Source: Apostichopus japonicus (lineage: Eukaryota > Echinodermata > Holothuroidea > Aspidochirotida > Stichopodidae). Taken from it: DNA of 64,000 bases. This document shows positions 1 through 14,106 of this stretch, in pieces (within the stretch, counting starts at the first letter, position 1; each line of letters begins with the position of its first letter). The translations under genes and the position numbers were made by a program. The stretch is taken from contig NC_092566.1 in NCBI RefSeq assembly GCF_037975245.1, positions 12,829,001-12,893,000 of the forward strand, given 5' to 3'. Under the pieces are notes generated by a model that was given only the letters and a program-made list of their open reading frames with translations, was not told where the DNA came from and ran no database searches.

Positions 1-2120
1 TAATTGCATGTGCGGAACCGATAAAATGAATGTGCGGTACCGAAAAATCGCATGTGCGGTACCGATCATTCGAATGTGCGGTACCTATCAATCAAATGTG
101 CGGAACTGAACAATCGAATGTGCGGTTCCGATCAATCGAATATGCGGAACCGATCAATCGAATGTTCCGGACTGATCAATCGAATGTAGTGTACCGATCA
201 ATCGAATGGGCGGTACCGATCAATCGAATGTTCGGTACCGATCAATCAAATGTGAGGTACCGATTAATCGAATGTGCGATACCGATAAATATAATGTGCG
301 GTACCGATAAATCGAATGTGCGGTACCGATCAATCGAATGTTCGGTACCTATCAATCAAATGTGCGGAACTGAACAATCGAATGTGCGGTTCCGAACAAT
401 CGAATATGCGGAACCTTTAAATCGAATGTTCCGGACTGATCAATCGAATGTAGTGTACCGATCAATCGAATGGGCGGTACCGATCAATCGAATGTTCGGT
501 ACCGATCAATCAAATGTGAGGTACCGATTAATCGAATGTGCGATACCGATAAATATAATGTCCGGTACCGATAAGTCGAATGTGCGGTACCGATCAATCA
601 AATGTCCGGAACCGATTAATCGAAGGTGCGGTACCGATCAATCGAATGTTCGGTATCGAACAATCGAATGTGCGGTACCGATCAATCAATTGTTAGGTAC
701 CGATAAATCGAATGTGCGGTACCGATCAATCGAATGTGCGGTACCGATCAATCGAATGTGCGGAATCGAAAAATCAAATGTGCGGCACCGATCAATCAAT
801 TGTTAGGTACCGATAAATCGAATGTGCGATACCGATCAATCGATTGTGCGGTACCGATGAATCGAATGTCCGGAACCGATCAATCGAATGTGCGGTACCG
901 ATCAATCGAATGTTCGGTACCTATCAATCGAATATGCGGAACCGATAAATCGAATGTTCCGGACTGATCAATCGAATGTACGGTACCGATCAATCGAATG
1001 GGCGGTACCCCTCAATCGAATGTTCGGTACCGATCAATCAAATGTGCGGTACCGATAATCGAATGTGCGATACATATAAATATAATGTGAGGAACCGAAA
1101 AATCGAATGTGCGGTACCGATCATTCGAATGCTCGGTACCTATCAATCGAATGTGCATAACCGATCAATCCAATGTGCGGTACCGATCAATCCAATGTGC
1201 GGTACCGATAAATAGAATATACGGTACCGATAAATCGAATGTACGGTACCGATCAATCGAATGTTCGGTACCGATCAATAGAATGTGCGGTACCGATCAA
1301 TCGAATGTGCGTTCCCGATCAATCGAATTTGTGGTACCGATAAATCGAATGTGCGGTACGGATAAATCGAATGTGCGGTACCGATGAATCGAATGTGAGG
1401 TACCGATGAATCGAATGTGCGGTACCGATCAATCGAATGTTCGGTACCTATCAATCAAATGTGCAGAACCGAACAATCGAATGTGCGGTTCCGATCAATC
1501 GAATATGCGGAACCGATAAATCGAATGTTCCGGACTGATCAATCGAATGTACGGTACCGATCAATCGAATGGGGGGGGGGGGGGGTACCGATCAATCGAA
1601 TGTTCGGTACCTATCAATCAAATGTGCGGTACCCATTAATCGAATGTGCGATACCGATACATATAATGTGCGGTACCGATCAATCGAATGTGCGGTACCT
1701 ATCAATCGAATGTGCGGTACCGATCAATCGAATGTGCGGTACCGATCAAGTCAATATGCGATACCTTTCAATCGAATGTGCGGTACCGAAAAATCGAATG
1801 TGCGTTACGGATAAATCGAATGTGCGTTACCGATGAATCGAATGTGAGGTACCGATCAATCGAATGTGCGGTACCGAACAATCGCATGTGCGGTACCGAT
1901 CAATCGAATGTGCGGTACCGATCAATCGAATGTGCGGTACCGATCAATAGAATGTGCGGTACCGAAAAATCGAATGTGCGGTACCGATCATTCGAATGTG
2001 CGGTACCTATCAATCAAATGTGCGGAACTGAACAATAGAATGTGCGGTTCCGATCAATCGAATGTGCGGTACGTATAAATCGAATGTGCGGTACCGATGA
2101 ATCGAATGTGCGGTACCGAT
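1..2120 (+). repeat. 22-bp tandem satellite array, left segment
   Basis: Head-to-tail copies of a 22-bp monomer (GAATGTG, then CGGTACCG, then ATCAATC). Each copy holds a KpnI-type palindrome and three CpGs. Common variants are GGAACCG, TGCGTTACC, TGAGGTACC, GATAAATCG and CCTATCAATCG. The array is already running at base 1, so it extends beyond the window. A run of 15 G interrupts one monomer at 1,571-1,585. No other inserted sequence is seen in this segment. Confidence 0.97.
1571..1585 (+). repeat. G15 homopolymer inside one satellite monomer
   Basis: A monomer that elsewhere reads AATGGGCGGTACCG here carries 15 consecutive G before TACCG. It is a slippage-type expansion of the GGGCGG variant. 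Confidence 0.9.
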
Positions 2121-2717
2121 GTGAGGAGATCATATTGATATATTGGTTAAAAAGTTGAATTCTAGATTGTACTGCCTCCGTAAGATGTCGAATTTTAATG
2201 TTCGTCATGACATCCTTGAAATGTTTTATAATTGTACCATTAGCGGGGTTTGGCGTTATTGCTTGGTTTGCTGGGGTGGGAATGTAAACAAACATGAAAT
2301 AGATCGTATTAATAGCATCATTAAGAAAGCAGAGAGGGTAGTCGGGGAACCCTTGCTTTCCATTGACTCGGTCTACCACAGCCTTCTCGAGTCCAAACTG
2401 GAAGCGGTATGGAAGGACCATACCCACCCCCTCTATGAGCTACTTCATAATAGTCAGATGTCCAGAGGCAGTGGCAGGTTGAGACTTCCGTGTCTCAAAA
2501 CCAATAGATACAGAGATTCTTTCATACCCCGTGCAATTAAGCTTTTTAATGAGGTTTTATTACGTTGACTTTCATAAATTGACTTTTCTTATTATTCTTA
2601 CTGTCTTATTGTACAATATACAAATCTATTTTTGTAACTTTTTCACTGTTTTATGAGCGAGTGCCTGAATTTCCCTTAGGGATCAATAAAGTTTTACTTA
2701 TCTTATCTTATCTTATC
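2121..2717 (+). mobile_element. 5'-truncated non-LTR retrotransposon (CR1/L2-like) inserted in the satellite
   Basis: About 597 bp of non-satellite sequence interrupts the 22-bp array. It starts directly in a reverse-transcriptase C-terminal coding frame and runs through a stop at 2,566-2,568 into a short 3' UTR. The UTR carries a small hairpin (TTCCCTTAGGGA) followed by TCAATAAAGTTTT and then a microsatellite tail of repeated TTATC units. A truncated 5' end, intact 3' end and short-repeat tail are the signature of target-primed reverse transcription by CR1/L2-group elements. No clear target duplication can be defined because the tail merges with the ATCG of the flanking monomer; at most a few satellite bases are lost. 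Confidence 0.85.
2125..2568 (+). pseudogene. C-terminal fragment of non-LTR reverse transcriptase ORF2
   Basis: The frame reads about 147 residues from GDHIDILVKKLNSRLYCL through VRHDILEMFYNCTISGVWRY and CWGGN to RAIKLFNEVLLR and a stop. The segments HIDxLVKKxNSRLYxLRK and FYNCxISxVxxYCLVCWGGN are typical of the region downstream of the reverse-transcriptase catalytic core in CR1, L2 and Rex-like elements. The catalytic palm motifs and the endonuclease are absent because the copy is 5' truncated; an in-frame TGA lies directly at the junction (2,122-2,124). The frame has no internal stop, so the insertion is probably fairly young. It cannot encode a working enzyme. Confidence 0.85.
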
Positions 2718-4434
2718 GAATGTGCGGTACCGACCACTCGAAAGTTCGGTACCTATCAATCAAATGTGCGGAACCGAACAATCGAATGTGCGGTTCCGAT
2801 CAATCGAATATGCGGAACCGATCAATCGAATGTTCCAGACTGATCAATCGAATGTACGGTATCGATCAATCGAATGGGCGGTACCGATCAATCGAATGTT
2901 CGGTACCGATCAATCAAATGTGCGGTACCGATTAATCGAATGTGCGGTATCGAACAATCGAATGTGCGGTACCGATCAATCAATTTTTAGGTACCGATAA
3001 ATCGAATGTGCGTTACCGATCTATAGAATGTTCGGTACGGATAAATCGAATGTTCGGTACAGATTAATCGAATGTGCGCTACCGATTAATCGAATGTGCG
3101 ATACCGATCAATCGATTGTGAGGTACCGATAAATCGAATGTGCGTTACCGATCAATCCAATTTGCGGTACCGATCAATCGAAAGTTCGGTACCGATCAAT
3201 CGAATGCTCGGTACCGATTAATCGAATATGCGGTCCCGATCAATCGAATGTGAGGTACCGATCAATCGAATGTGCGGTCCCGATCAATCGAATGTGAGGT
3301 ACCGATCAATCGAATGTGCGGTAACGATCAATCGAATGTGTTATACCGATCAACCGATTCTGCGGTACCGATCAATCGAACGTCCGGAACCGATAATCAA
3401 ATGTGCGGTACCGATCAATCAAATGTGCGGTACCCATTAATCGAATGTGCGAAACCGATACATATAATGTGCGGTACCGATAAATCGAATGTGCGGTACC
3501 TATCAATCAAATGTGCGGTACCGAACAATCGAATGTGCGGTTCCGATCAATCGAATATGCGGAACGTATCACTCGAATGTGCGTTATCGATCAATCGAAT
3601 GTGCGGTATCGATCAATCGAATGTGCGGTACCGATCAATCGAATGTTCGGTACCGATCAATAGAATGTGCGGTACCGATCAATCGAATGTGCGTTCCCGA
3701 TCAATTGAATTTGCGGTACCGAAAAATCGAATGTGCGGTACGGATAAATCGAATGTGCGTTACCGATGAATCGAATGTGAGGTACCGATCAATCGAATGT
3801 GTGGTACCTATCACTCGAATGTTCGGTACCTATCAATCAAATGTGCGGAACCGAACAATCGAATATACGGTACCGATAGATCGAATGTACGGTACCGATC
3901 AATCGAATGTTCGGTACCGATCAATAGAATGTGCGGTACCGATCAATAGAATGTGCGGTACCGATCAATCGAACGTGCGGTACCGATCAATCGAATGTGC
4001 GTAACCGATTTATCGAATGTGCGAAACGGATTGATCGAATGTGCGATACCGATGAATCGAATGTGCGGTACCGATCAATCGAATGTGAGGTACCGATCAA
4101 TCGAATGTGCGTTACCGAACAATCGAATGTTCGGTAACGATCAATCGAATGTGCGATACCTATCAATCGAATGTTCGGTACCGATCCATAGAATATGCAG
4201 TACCGATCCATCGAATGTGCGGTACCGAACAATCGATTGTGCGGTAACGAACAATCGAATGTGCGTTACCGATCAATCGAATGTGAGTTACCGATAAATC
4301 AAATGTGCGGTACCGAACAATAGAATGTGCGGTACCGAACAATCGAATGTGCGGTACCGATAAAATGAATGTGCGGTACCGATAAATCGAATGTGGGGTA
4401 CCGATAAGTCGAATGTGCGGTACCGATCAATCGA

Positions 4435-6435
4435 ATGTCCGGAACCGATCAATCGAATGTGTGGCACAAATAAATCGAAATTGCGGTCCCGATAAATCGA
4501 ATTTGCCGTTCCGATCAATCGAATGTGCGGAACCGATGAATAGAATGTTCCTGACCGATCAATCGAATGTTAGGTACCTATCAATCGAATGTGCGGAACC
4601 GATCAATCGAATGTGCGGTACCGAACAATCGAATATGCGTTACCGATCAATCGAATGTGAGTTACCGATAAATCAAATGTGCGGTACCGAACAATAGAAT
4701 GTGCGGTACCGAACAATCGAATGTGTGGTACCGATCAATCGAATGTGCGGTACCGATCAATCGAATGTGCGGTACCGAACAATCGAATGTGCGGTACCGA
4801 TCAATCGAACGTTCGGTACTGATCAATCGAATGTTCGGTACCGAACATTCGAATGTGCGGTATCGATAAATAGAATGTGCGGTACCGATCAATCGAATGT
4901 GCGGTACCGATCAATCGAATTTGCGGTATCAAACTATCGAACTTGCAGAACCAATCAAATGAATGTGCGGTACCGATAAATCGAATGTGCGGGACCTATC
5001 AATCGAATGTGTGGTACCGATCAATCGAATGTGAGTTACCGATCCATCGAATGTCCGGAACCGATCAATCGAATGTGTGGCACAAATAAATCGAAATTGC
5101 GGTCCCGATAAATCGAATTTGCCGTTCCGATCAATCGAATGCGCGGAACCGATGAATAGAATGTTCCTGACCGATCAATCGAATGTTAGGTACCTATCAA
5201 TCGAATGTGCGGAACCGATCAATCGAATGTGCGGTACCGAACAATCGAATATGCGTTACCGATCAATCGAATGTGAGTTACCGATAAATCAAATGTGCGG
5301 TACCGATCAATAGAATGTGCGGTACCGAACAATCGAATGTGCGGTACCGATAAAGTGAATATGCGGTACCGATAAATCGAATGTGCGGTACCGATAAGTC
5401 GAATGTGCGGTACCGATCAATCGAATGTCCGGAACCGATCAATCGAATGTGCGGCACAAATAAATCGATATTGCGGTCCCGATAAATCGAATTTGCCGTT
5501 CCGATCAATCGAATGTGCGGAACCGATGAATAGAATGTTCCTGACCGATCAATCGAATGTTAGGTACCGATCAATCGAATGTGCGGAACCGATCAATCGA
5601 ATGTGCGGTACCAATAAATCGAATGTGCGGTACGGATAAATCAAATGTTCAGTACCGATCAATCGAATGTGCGGTACCGATTAATAGAATGTGCGATACC
5701 GATAAATATAATGTCCGGTACCGATGAATCGAATGTGCGTAACCGATTTATCGAATGTGCGAAACGGATTGATCGAATGTGCGATACCGATGAATCGAAT
5801 GTGCGGTACCGATCAATCGAATGTGAGGTACCGATCAATCGAATGTGCGTTACCGAACAATCGAATGTTCGGTAACGATCAATCGAATGTGCGATACCTA
5901 TCAATCGAATGTTCGGTACCGATCCATAGAATATGCAGTACCGATCCATCGAATGTGCGGTACCGAACAATCGATTGTGCGGTAACGAACAATCGAATGT
6001 GCGTTACCGATCAATCGAATGTGAGTTACCGATAAATCAAATGTGCGGTACCGAACAATAGAATGTGCGGTACCGAACAATCGAATGTGCGGTACCGATA
6101 AAATGAATGTGCGGTACCGATAAATCGAATGTGCGGTACCGATAAGTCGAATGTGCGGTACCGATCAATCGAATGTCCGGAACCGATCAATCGAATGTGT
6201 GGCACAAATAAATCGAAATTGCGGTCCCGATAAATCGAATTTGCCGTTCCGATCAATCGAATGTGCGGAACCGATGAATAGAATGTTCCTGACCGATCAA
6301 TCGAATGTTAGGTACCTATCAATCGAATGTGCGGAACCGATCAATCGAATGTGCGGTTCCGAACAATCGAATATGCGTTACCGATCAATCGAATGTGAGT
6401 TACCGATAAATCAAATGTGCGGTACCGATCAATAG
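4435..6435 (+). repeat. Higher-order repeat group marked by the GGCACAAATAAATCG variant
   Basis: The diagnostic string GTGGCACAAATAAATCG (or GCGGCACAAA) recurs at 4,461, 5,077, 5,451 and 6,199. The spacings are 616, 374 and 748 bp, exact multiples of 22 (28, 17 and 34 monomers). The segment from about 4,000 to 4,697 recurs almost unchanged 1,738 bp (79 monomers) later. This indicates segmental amplification by unequal exchange in register with the monomer. Confidence 0.85.
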
Positions 6436-9400
6436 AATGTGCGGTACCGAACAATCGAATGTGCGGTACCGATAAAGTGAATATGCGGTACCGATAAATC
6501 GAATGTGCGGTACCGATAAGTCGAATGTGCGGTACCGATCAATCGAATGTCCGGAACCGATCAATCGAATGTGCGGCACAAATAAATCGATATTGCGGTC
6601 CCGATAAAGTGAATATGCGGTACCGATAAATCGAATGTGCGGTACCGATAAGTCGAATGTGCGGTACCGATCAATCGAATGTCCGGAACCGATCAATCGA
6701 ATGTGCGGCACAAATAAATCGATATTGCGGTCCCGATAAATCGAATTTGCCGTTCCGATCAATCGAATGTGCGGAACCGATGAATAGAATGTTCCTGACC
6801 GATCAATCGAATGTTAGGTACCGATCAATCGAATGTGCGGAACCGATCAATCGAATGTGCGGTACCGAACAATCGAATGTGCGTTACCGATCAATCGAAT
6901 GTGAGTTTCCGAAAAATCGAATGTGCGGTACCGATCAATCCAATTTGCGGTACAGATAAATCGAATGTGCGGTACCGAACAATAGAATGTGCGGTACCGA
7001 TCAATCGAATGTTCGGTACCGATCAATCGAATGTGCGGTACCGATCAATCGAATGTGCGGTACCGAACAATCGAATGTGCGTTACCGATCAATCGAATGT
7101 GAGTTACCGAAAAATCGAATGTGCGGTACCGATCAATCCAATTTGCGGTACAGATAAATCGAATGTGCGGTACCGAACAATAGAATGTGCGGTACCGATC
7201 AATCGAATGTTCGGTACCGATCAATCGAATGTGCGGTACCGATCAATCGAATGTTCGGTACCGATCAAATGAATGTGCGGTACCGATCAATCGAACGTGC
7301 GGTACCGATAAATCGAATGTTCAGTACCGATCAGTCGAATGTGCGGTACCGATCAATAGAATGTGCGGTACAGATAAATCGAATGTGCGGTACCGAACAA
7401 TCGATTGTGCGGTACCGATCAATCGAATGTGCGGTAGCGATCAATCGAATGTTCGGTACCGATCAAATGAATATGCGGTACCGATCAATCGAACATGCGG
7501 TACCGATAAATCGAATGTGCGGTACCAATAAATCGAATGTGCGGTACGGATAAATCAAATGTTCAGTACCGATCAATCGAAAGTGCGGTACCGATTAATA
7601 GAATGTGCGATACCGATAAATATAATGTGCGGTACCGATATATCGAATGTGCGGTAACGATCAATCGAATGTCCGGAACCGATCAATCGAATGTCCGGAA
7701 CCAATAAATGGAAATTGCGGTACCGATAAATCGAATGTGCGGTATCGATCAATCGGATGTTTAGTCCCGATAAATCGAATGTGCGGTACAGATGAATAAA
7801 ATGTGCGGTACCGATAAATGAATGTGCGGTACAGATCAATATAACGTGCGTAGCCGATCAATCGAATATGCGGCACCGATATATCGAATTTGCCGTTCCG
7901 ATCAATCGAATGTGCGGAACCGATGAATAGAATGTTCCGGACCGATAAATCGAATGTTCGGTATCGAACAATCGCATGTGCGGTACCGATAAAATGAATG
8001 TGCGGTACCGAACAATCGAATGTTCGGTACCGATCAATCGAATGTGCGGTCCGATCAATCGAATGTGCGGTACGGAACAATCGAATGTGCGGTACCTATC
8101 AATCGAATGTGCGGTACCGATCAATGGAATGTTTGGTATCGTTAAATCGAATGTTCGGTTCCGATCAATCGAATGTGCGGTACCGATCAATCGAATGTGA
8201 GGTACCGATAAATCGAATGTGCGGTATCGATAAATAGAATGTGCGGTACCGATCAATCGAATGTGCGGTACCGATCAATCGATTATGCGGTATCGATAAA
8301 TCGAAGGTGCGGTACCTTTCAATGTAATTTATGGTACCGATCAATGGAATGTGCGGTACCTATCAATCGAATGTACGGAACCGATCAATCGAATTTGCGG
8401 TATCAAACTATCGAATTTGCAGAACCAATCAAATGAATGTGCGGTACCGATAAATCGAATGTGCGGGACCGATCAATCGAATGTGCGGTTCTGATATATC
8501 GAATTTGTCGTTCCGATCAATAGAACGTGCGGAACCGATGAATAGGATGTTCCGGACCGATCAATCGAATGTTCGGTACCGATCAATCGAATGTGCGGTA
8601 CCGATCAATCGAATGTGCGGTACCGAACAATCGAATGTGCGTTACCGATCAATCGAATGCGAGTTACCGATAAATCGAATGTGCGGTACCGATCAATCGA
8701 ATGTCCGGAACCGATCAATCGAATGTGTGGCACAAATAAATCGAAATTGCGGTCCCGATAAATCGAATTTGCCGTTCCGATCAATCGAATGTGCGGAACC
8801 GATGAATAGAATGTTCCTGACCGATCAATCGAATGTTAGGTACCTATCAATCGAATGTGCGGAACCGATCAATCGAATGTGCGGTTCCGAACAATCGAAT
8901 ATGCGTTACCGATCAATCGAATGTGAGTTACCGATAAATCAAATGTGCGGTACCGATCAATAGAATGTGCGGTACCGAACAATCGAATGTGCGGTACCGA
9001 TAAAGTGAATATGCGGTACCGATAAATCGAATGTGCGGTACCGATAAGTCGAATGTGCGGTACCGATCAATCGAATGTCCGGAACCGATCAATCAAATGT
9101 GCGGCACAAATAAATCGATATTGCGGTCCCGATAAAGTGAATATGCGGTACCGATAAATCGAATGTGCGGTACCGATAAGTCGAATGTGCGGTACCGATC
9201 AATCGAATGTCCGGAACCGATCAATCGAATGTGCGGCACAAATAAATCGATATTGCGGTCCCGATAAATCGAATTTGCCGTTCCGATCAATCGAATGTGC
9301 GGAACCGATGAATAGAATGTTCCTGACCGATCAATCGAATGTTAGGTACCGATCAATCGAATGTGCGGAACCGATCAATCGAATGTGCGGTACCGAACAA

Positions 9401-11212
9401 TCGAATGTGCGTTACCGATCAATCGAATGTGAGTTACCGAAAAATCGAATGTGCGGTACCGATCAATCCAATTTGCGGTACAGATAAATCGAATGTGCGG
9501 TACCGAACAATAGAATGTGCGGTACCGATCAATCGAATGTTCGGTACCGATCAATCGAATGTGCGGTACCGATCAATCGAATGTGCGGTACCGAACAATC
9601 GAATGTGCGTTACCGATCAATCGAATGTGAGTTACCGAAAAATCGAATGTGCGGTACCGATCAATCCAATTTGCGGTACAGATAAATCGAATGTGCGGTA
9701 CCGAACAATAGAATGTGCGGTACCGATCAATCGAATGTTCGGTACCGATCAATCGAATGTGCGGTACCGATCAATCGAATGTTCGGTACCGATCAAATGA
9801 ATGTGCGGTACCGATCAATCGAACGTGCGGTACCGATAAATCGAATGTTCAGTACCGATCAGTCGAATGTGCGGTACCGATCAATCGAATGTGCGGTACA
9901 GATAAATCGAATGTGCGGTACCGAACAATCGATTGTGCGGTACCGATCAATCGAATGTGCGGTAGCGATCAATCGAATGTTCGGTACCGATCAAATGAAT
10001 ATGCGGTACCGATCAATCGAACATGCGGTACCGATAAATCGAATGTGCGGTACCAATAAATCGAATGTGCGGTACGGATAAATCAAATGTTCAGTACCGA
10101 TCAATCGAAAGTGCGGTACCGATTAATAGAATGTGCGATACCGATAAATATAATGTGCGGTACCGATATATCGAATGTGCGGTAACGATCAATCGAATGT
10201 CCGGAACCGATCAATCGAATGTCCGGAACCAATAAATGGAAATTGCGGTACCGATAAATCGAATGTGCGGTATCGATCAATCGGATGTTTAGTCCCGATA
10301 AATCGAATGTGCGGTACAGATGAATAAAATGTGCGGTACCGATAAATGAATGTGCGGTACAGATCAATATAACGTGCGTAGCCGATCAATCGAATATGCG
10401 GCACCGATATATCGAATTTGCCGTTCCGATCAATCGAATGTGCGGAACCGATGAATAGAATGTTCCGGACCGATAAATCGAATGTTCGGTATCGAACAAT
10501 CGCATGTGCGGTACCGATAAAATGAATGTGCGGTACCGAACAATCGAATGTTCGGTACCGATCAATCGAATGTGCGGTCCGATCAATCGAATGTGCGGTA
10601 CGGAACAATCGAATGTGCGGTACCTATCAATCGAATGTGCGGTACCGATCAATGGAATGTTTGGTATCGTTAAATCGAATGTTCGGTTCCGATCAATCGA
10701 ATGTGCGGTACCGATCAATCGAATGTGAGGTACCGATAAATCGAATGTGCGGTATCGATAAATAGAATGTGCGGTACCGATCAATCGAATGTGCGGTACC
10801 GATCAATCGATTATGCGGTATCGATAAATCGAAGGTGCGGTACCTTTCAATGTAATTTATGGTACCGATCAATGGAATGTGCGGTACCTATCAATCGAAT
10901 GTACGGAACCGATCAATCGAATTTGCGGTATCAAACTATCGAACTTGCAGAACCAATCAAATGAATGTGCGGTACCGATAAATCGAATGTGCGGGACCGA
11001 TCAATCGAATGTGCGGTTCTGATATATCGAATTTGTCGTTCCGATCAATAGAACGTGCGGAACCGATGAATAGGATGTTCCGGACCGATCAATCGAATGT
11101 TCGGTACCGATCAATCGAATGTGCGGTACCGATCAATCGAATGTGCGGTACCGAACAATCGAATGTGCGTTACCGATCAATCGAATGCGAGTTACCGATA
11201 AATCGAATGTGC
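6160..11212 (+). repeat. Two copies of a ~2,528-bp higher-order unit
   Basis: The block from about 6,160 to 8,687 is repeated from about 8,688 to 11,212 with a constant offset of 2,528 bp (115 monomers minus 2 bp). The same private variants recur in the same order, for example the GGCACAAA string at 6,199 and 8,727 and an 88-residue minus frame at 7,573 and 10,101. Only scattered substitutions separate the copies, so the duplication is recent compared with monomer divergence. Confidence 0.9.
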
Positions 11213-14106
11213 GGAACAGATCAATCGAATGTGCGGTACCGATCCATCGAAGGTTCGGTACCGATTAATCGAATGTGCGGTACCGATCCATCGAATATGC
11301 GGTACCGATCAATCGAATGGTCGGTACCGATCAATCGAATGTGCGGTACCTATCAATCGAATGTGCGGTACCGATAAATGGAATGTGCAGTACCGATCCA
11401 TCGAATGTGCGGTACCGATCAATCGAATGTGCGGTACCGATCAATCGAATGGGCGGTACCTATCATTCGAATGTGCGGAACCGATCAATCGAATGTGCGG
11501 TACCGATCAATCGATTGTGCGGTATCGATAAATAGAATGTGCGGTACCGATCAATCGAATGTGCGGTACAGATCCATCGAATATGCGGTACCGATCAATC
11601 GAATGTGCGGGACCGATCAATCGAATGTGCGGTACCGATCCATCGAATATGCGGTACCGATCAATCGAATGTGCGGTACCGATAAATCGAATGTGCGGTA
11701 CCGATCAATCGAATGTCCGGAACCGATCAATCGAATGTCCGGAACCAATAAATGGAAATTGCGGTACCGATCAATCGAATGTGCGGTACCGATCAATGGG
11801 ATGTTTAGTCCCGATCAATCGAATGTGCGGTACCGATCAATCGAATGTGCTTTACGGATAAATCGAATGTACGGTACAGATAAATGTAATGTGCGGTACC
11901 GATAAATGAATGTGCGGTACCGATATATAGAATGTGCGGTACCGATCAATCGAATGTGCGGTACCTATCAATCGAATGTGCGGAACCGATCAATCGAATG
12001 TGCGGTACCGATCCATCGAATGTGCGGTACCGATCAATAGAATGTGCGGTACCGATCAATCGAATGTGCGGTACCGAATCATCGAATATGCGGTACCGAT
12101 CAATCGAATGTGCGGTACCGATCAATCGAATGTGCGGTACCGATCCATCGAATATGCCGTACCGATCAATCGAATGTGCGGTACCGATAAATCGAATGTG
12201 CGGTACCGATCAATCGAATGTGCGGAACCGATCAATCGAAAGTCCGGAACCAATAAATGGAAATTGCGGTACCGATAAATCGAATGTGCGGTACCGATCA
12301 ATGGGATGTTTAGTCCCGATCAATCGAATGTGCGGTACCGATCAATCGAATGTGCGGTACCGATCCATCGAAGGTTCGGTACCGATCAATCGAATATGCG
12401 GTATCGATCCATCGAATATGCGGTACCGATCAATCGAATGTGCGGTACCGATCAATCGAATGTGCGGTACCTATCAATCGAATGTGCGGAACCGATCAAT
12501 CGAATGTGCGGTACCGATCCATCGAATGTGCGGTACCGATCAATCGAATGTGCGGTACCGATCAATCGAATGTGCGGTACCTATCATTCGAATGTGCGGT
12601 ACCGATCAATCGAATGTGCGGTACCGAACAATCGAATGTGCGTTACCGATCAATCGAATGCGAGTTACCGATAAATCGAATGTGCGGAACAGATCAATCG
12701 AATGTGCGGTACCGATCCATCGAAGGTTCGGTACCGATTAATCGAATGTGCGGTACCGATCCATCGAATATGCGGTACCGATCAATCGAATGGTCGGTAC
12801 CGATCAATCGAATGTGCGGTACCTATCAATCGAATGTGCGGTACCGATAAATGGAATGTGCAGTACCGATCCATCGAATGTGCGGTACCGATCAATCGAA
12901 TGTGCGGTACCGATCAATCGAATGGGCGGTACCTATCATTCGAATGTGCGGAACCGATCAATCGAATGTGCGGTACCGATCAATCGATTGTGCGGTATCG
13001 ATAAATAGAATGTGCGGTACCGATCAATCGAATGTGCGGTACAGATCCATCGAATATGCGGTACCGATCAATCGAATGTGCGGTACCGATCAATCGAATG
13101 TGCGGTACCGATCCATCGAATATGCGGTACCGATCAATCGAATGTGCGGTACCGATAAATCGAATGTGCGGTACCGATCAATCGAATGTCCGGAACCAAT
13201 CAATCGAATGTCCGGAACCAATAAATGGAAATTGCGGTACCGATCAATCGAATGTGCGGTACCGATCAATGGGATGTTTAGTCCCGATCAATCGAATGTG
13301 CGGTACCGATCAATCGAATGTGCTTTACGGATAAATCGAATGTACGGTACAGATAAATGTAATGTGCGGTACCGATAAATGAATGTGCGGTACCGATATA
13401 TAGAATGTGCGGTACCGATCAATCGAATGTGCGGTACCTATCAATCGAATGTGCGGAACCGATCAATCGAATGTGCGGTACCGATCCATCGAATGTGCGG
13501 TACCGATCAATAGAATGTGCGGTACCGATCAATCGAATGTGCGGTACCGAATCATCGAATATGCGGTACCGATCAATCGAATGTGCGGTACCGATCAATC
13601 GAATGTGCGGTACCGATCCATCGAATATGCCGTACCGATCAATCGAATGTGCGGTACCGATAAATCGAATGTGCGGTACCGATCAATCGAATGTGCGGAA
13701 CCGATCAATCGAAAGTCCGGAACCAATAAATGGAAATTGCGGTACCGATAAATCGAATGTGCGGTACCGATCAATGGGATGTTTAGTCCCGATCAATCGA
13801 ATGTGCGGTACCGATCAATCGAATGTGCGGTACCGATCCATCGAAGGTTCGGTACCGATCAATCGAATATGCGGTATCGATCCATCGAATATGCGGTACC
13901 GATCAATCGAATGTGCGGTACCGATCAATCGAATGTGCGGTACCTATCAATCGAATGTGCGGAACCGATCAATCGAATGTGCGGTACCGATCCATCGAAT
14001 GTGCGGTACCGATCAATCGAATGTGCGGTACCGATCAATCGAATGTGCGGTACCTATCATTCGAATGTGCGGAACCGATCAATCGAATGTCCGGAACCGA
14101 TCAATC
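11161..14106 (+). repeat. Two copies of a ~1,473-bp higher-order unit
   Basis: Blocks starting near 11,161 and 12,634 share the same ordered set of variant monomers with an offset of 1,473 bp (67 monomers minus 1 bp). Identity is visibly higher than between neighbouring monomers. The consensus-rich composition here makes this one of the most homogeneous parts of the array. Confidence 0.9.
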
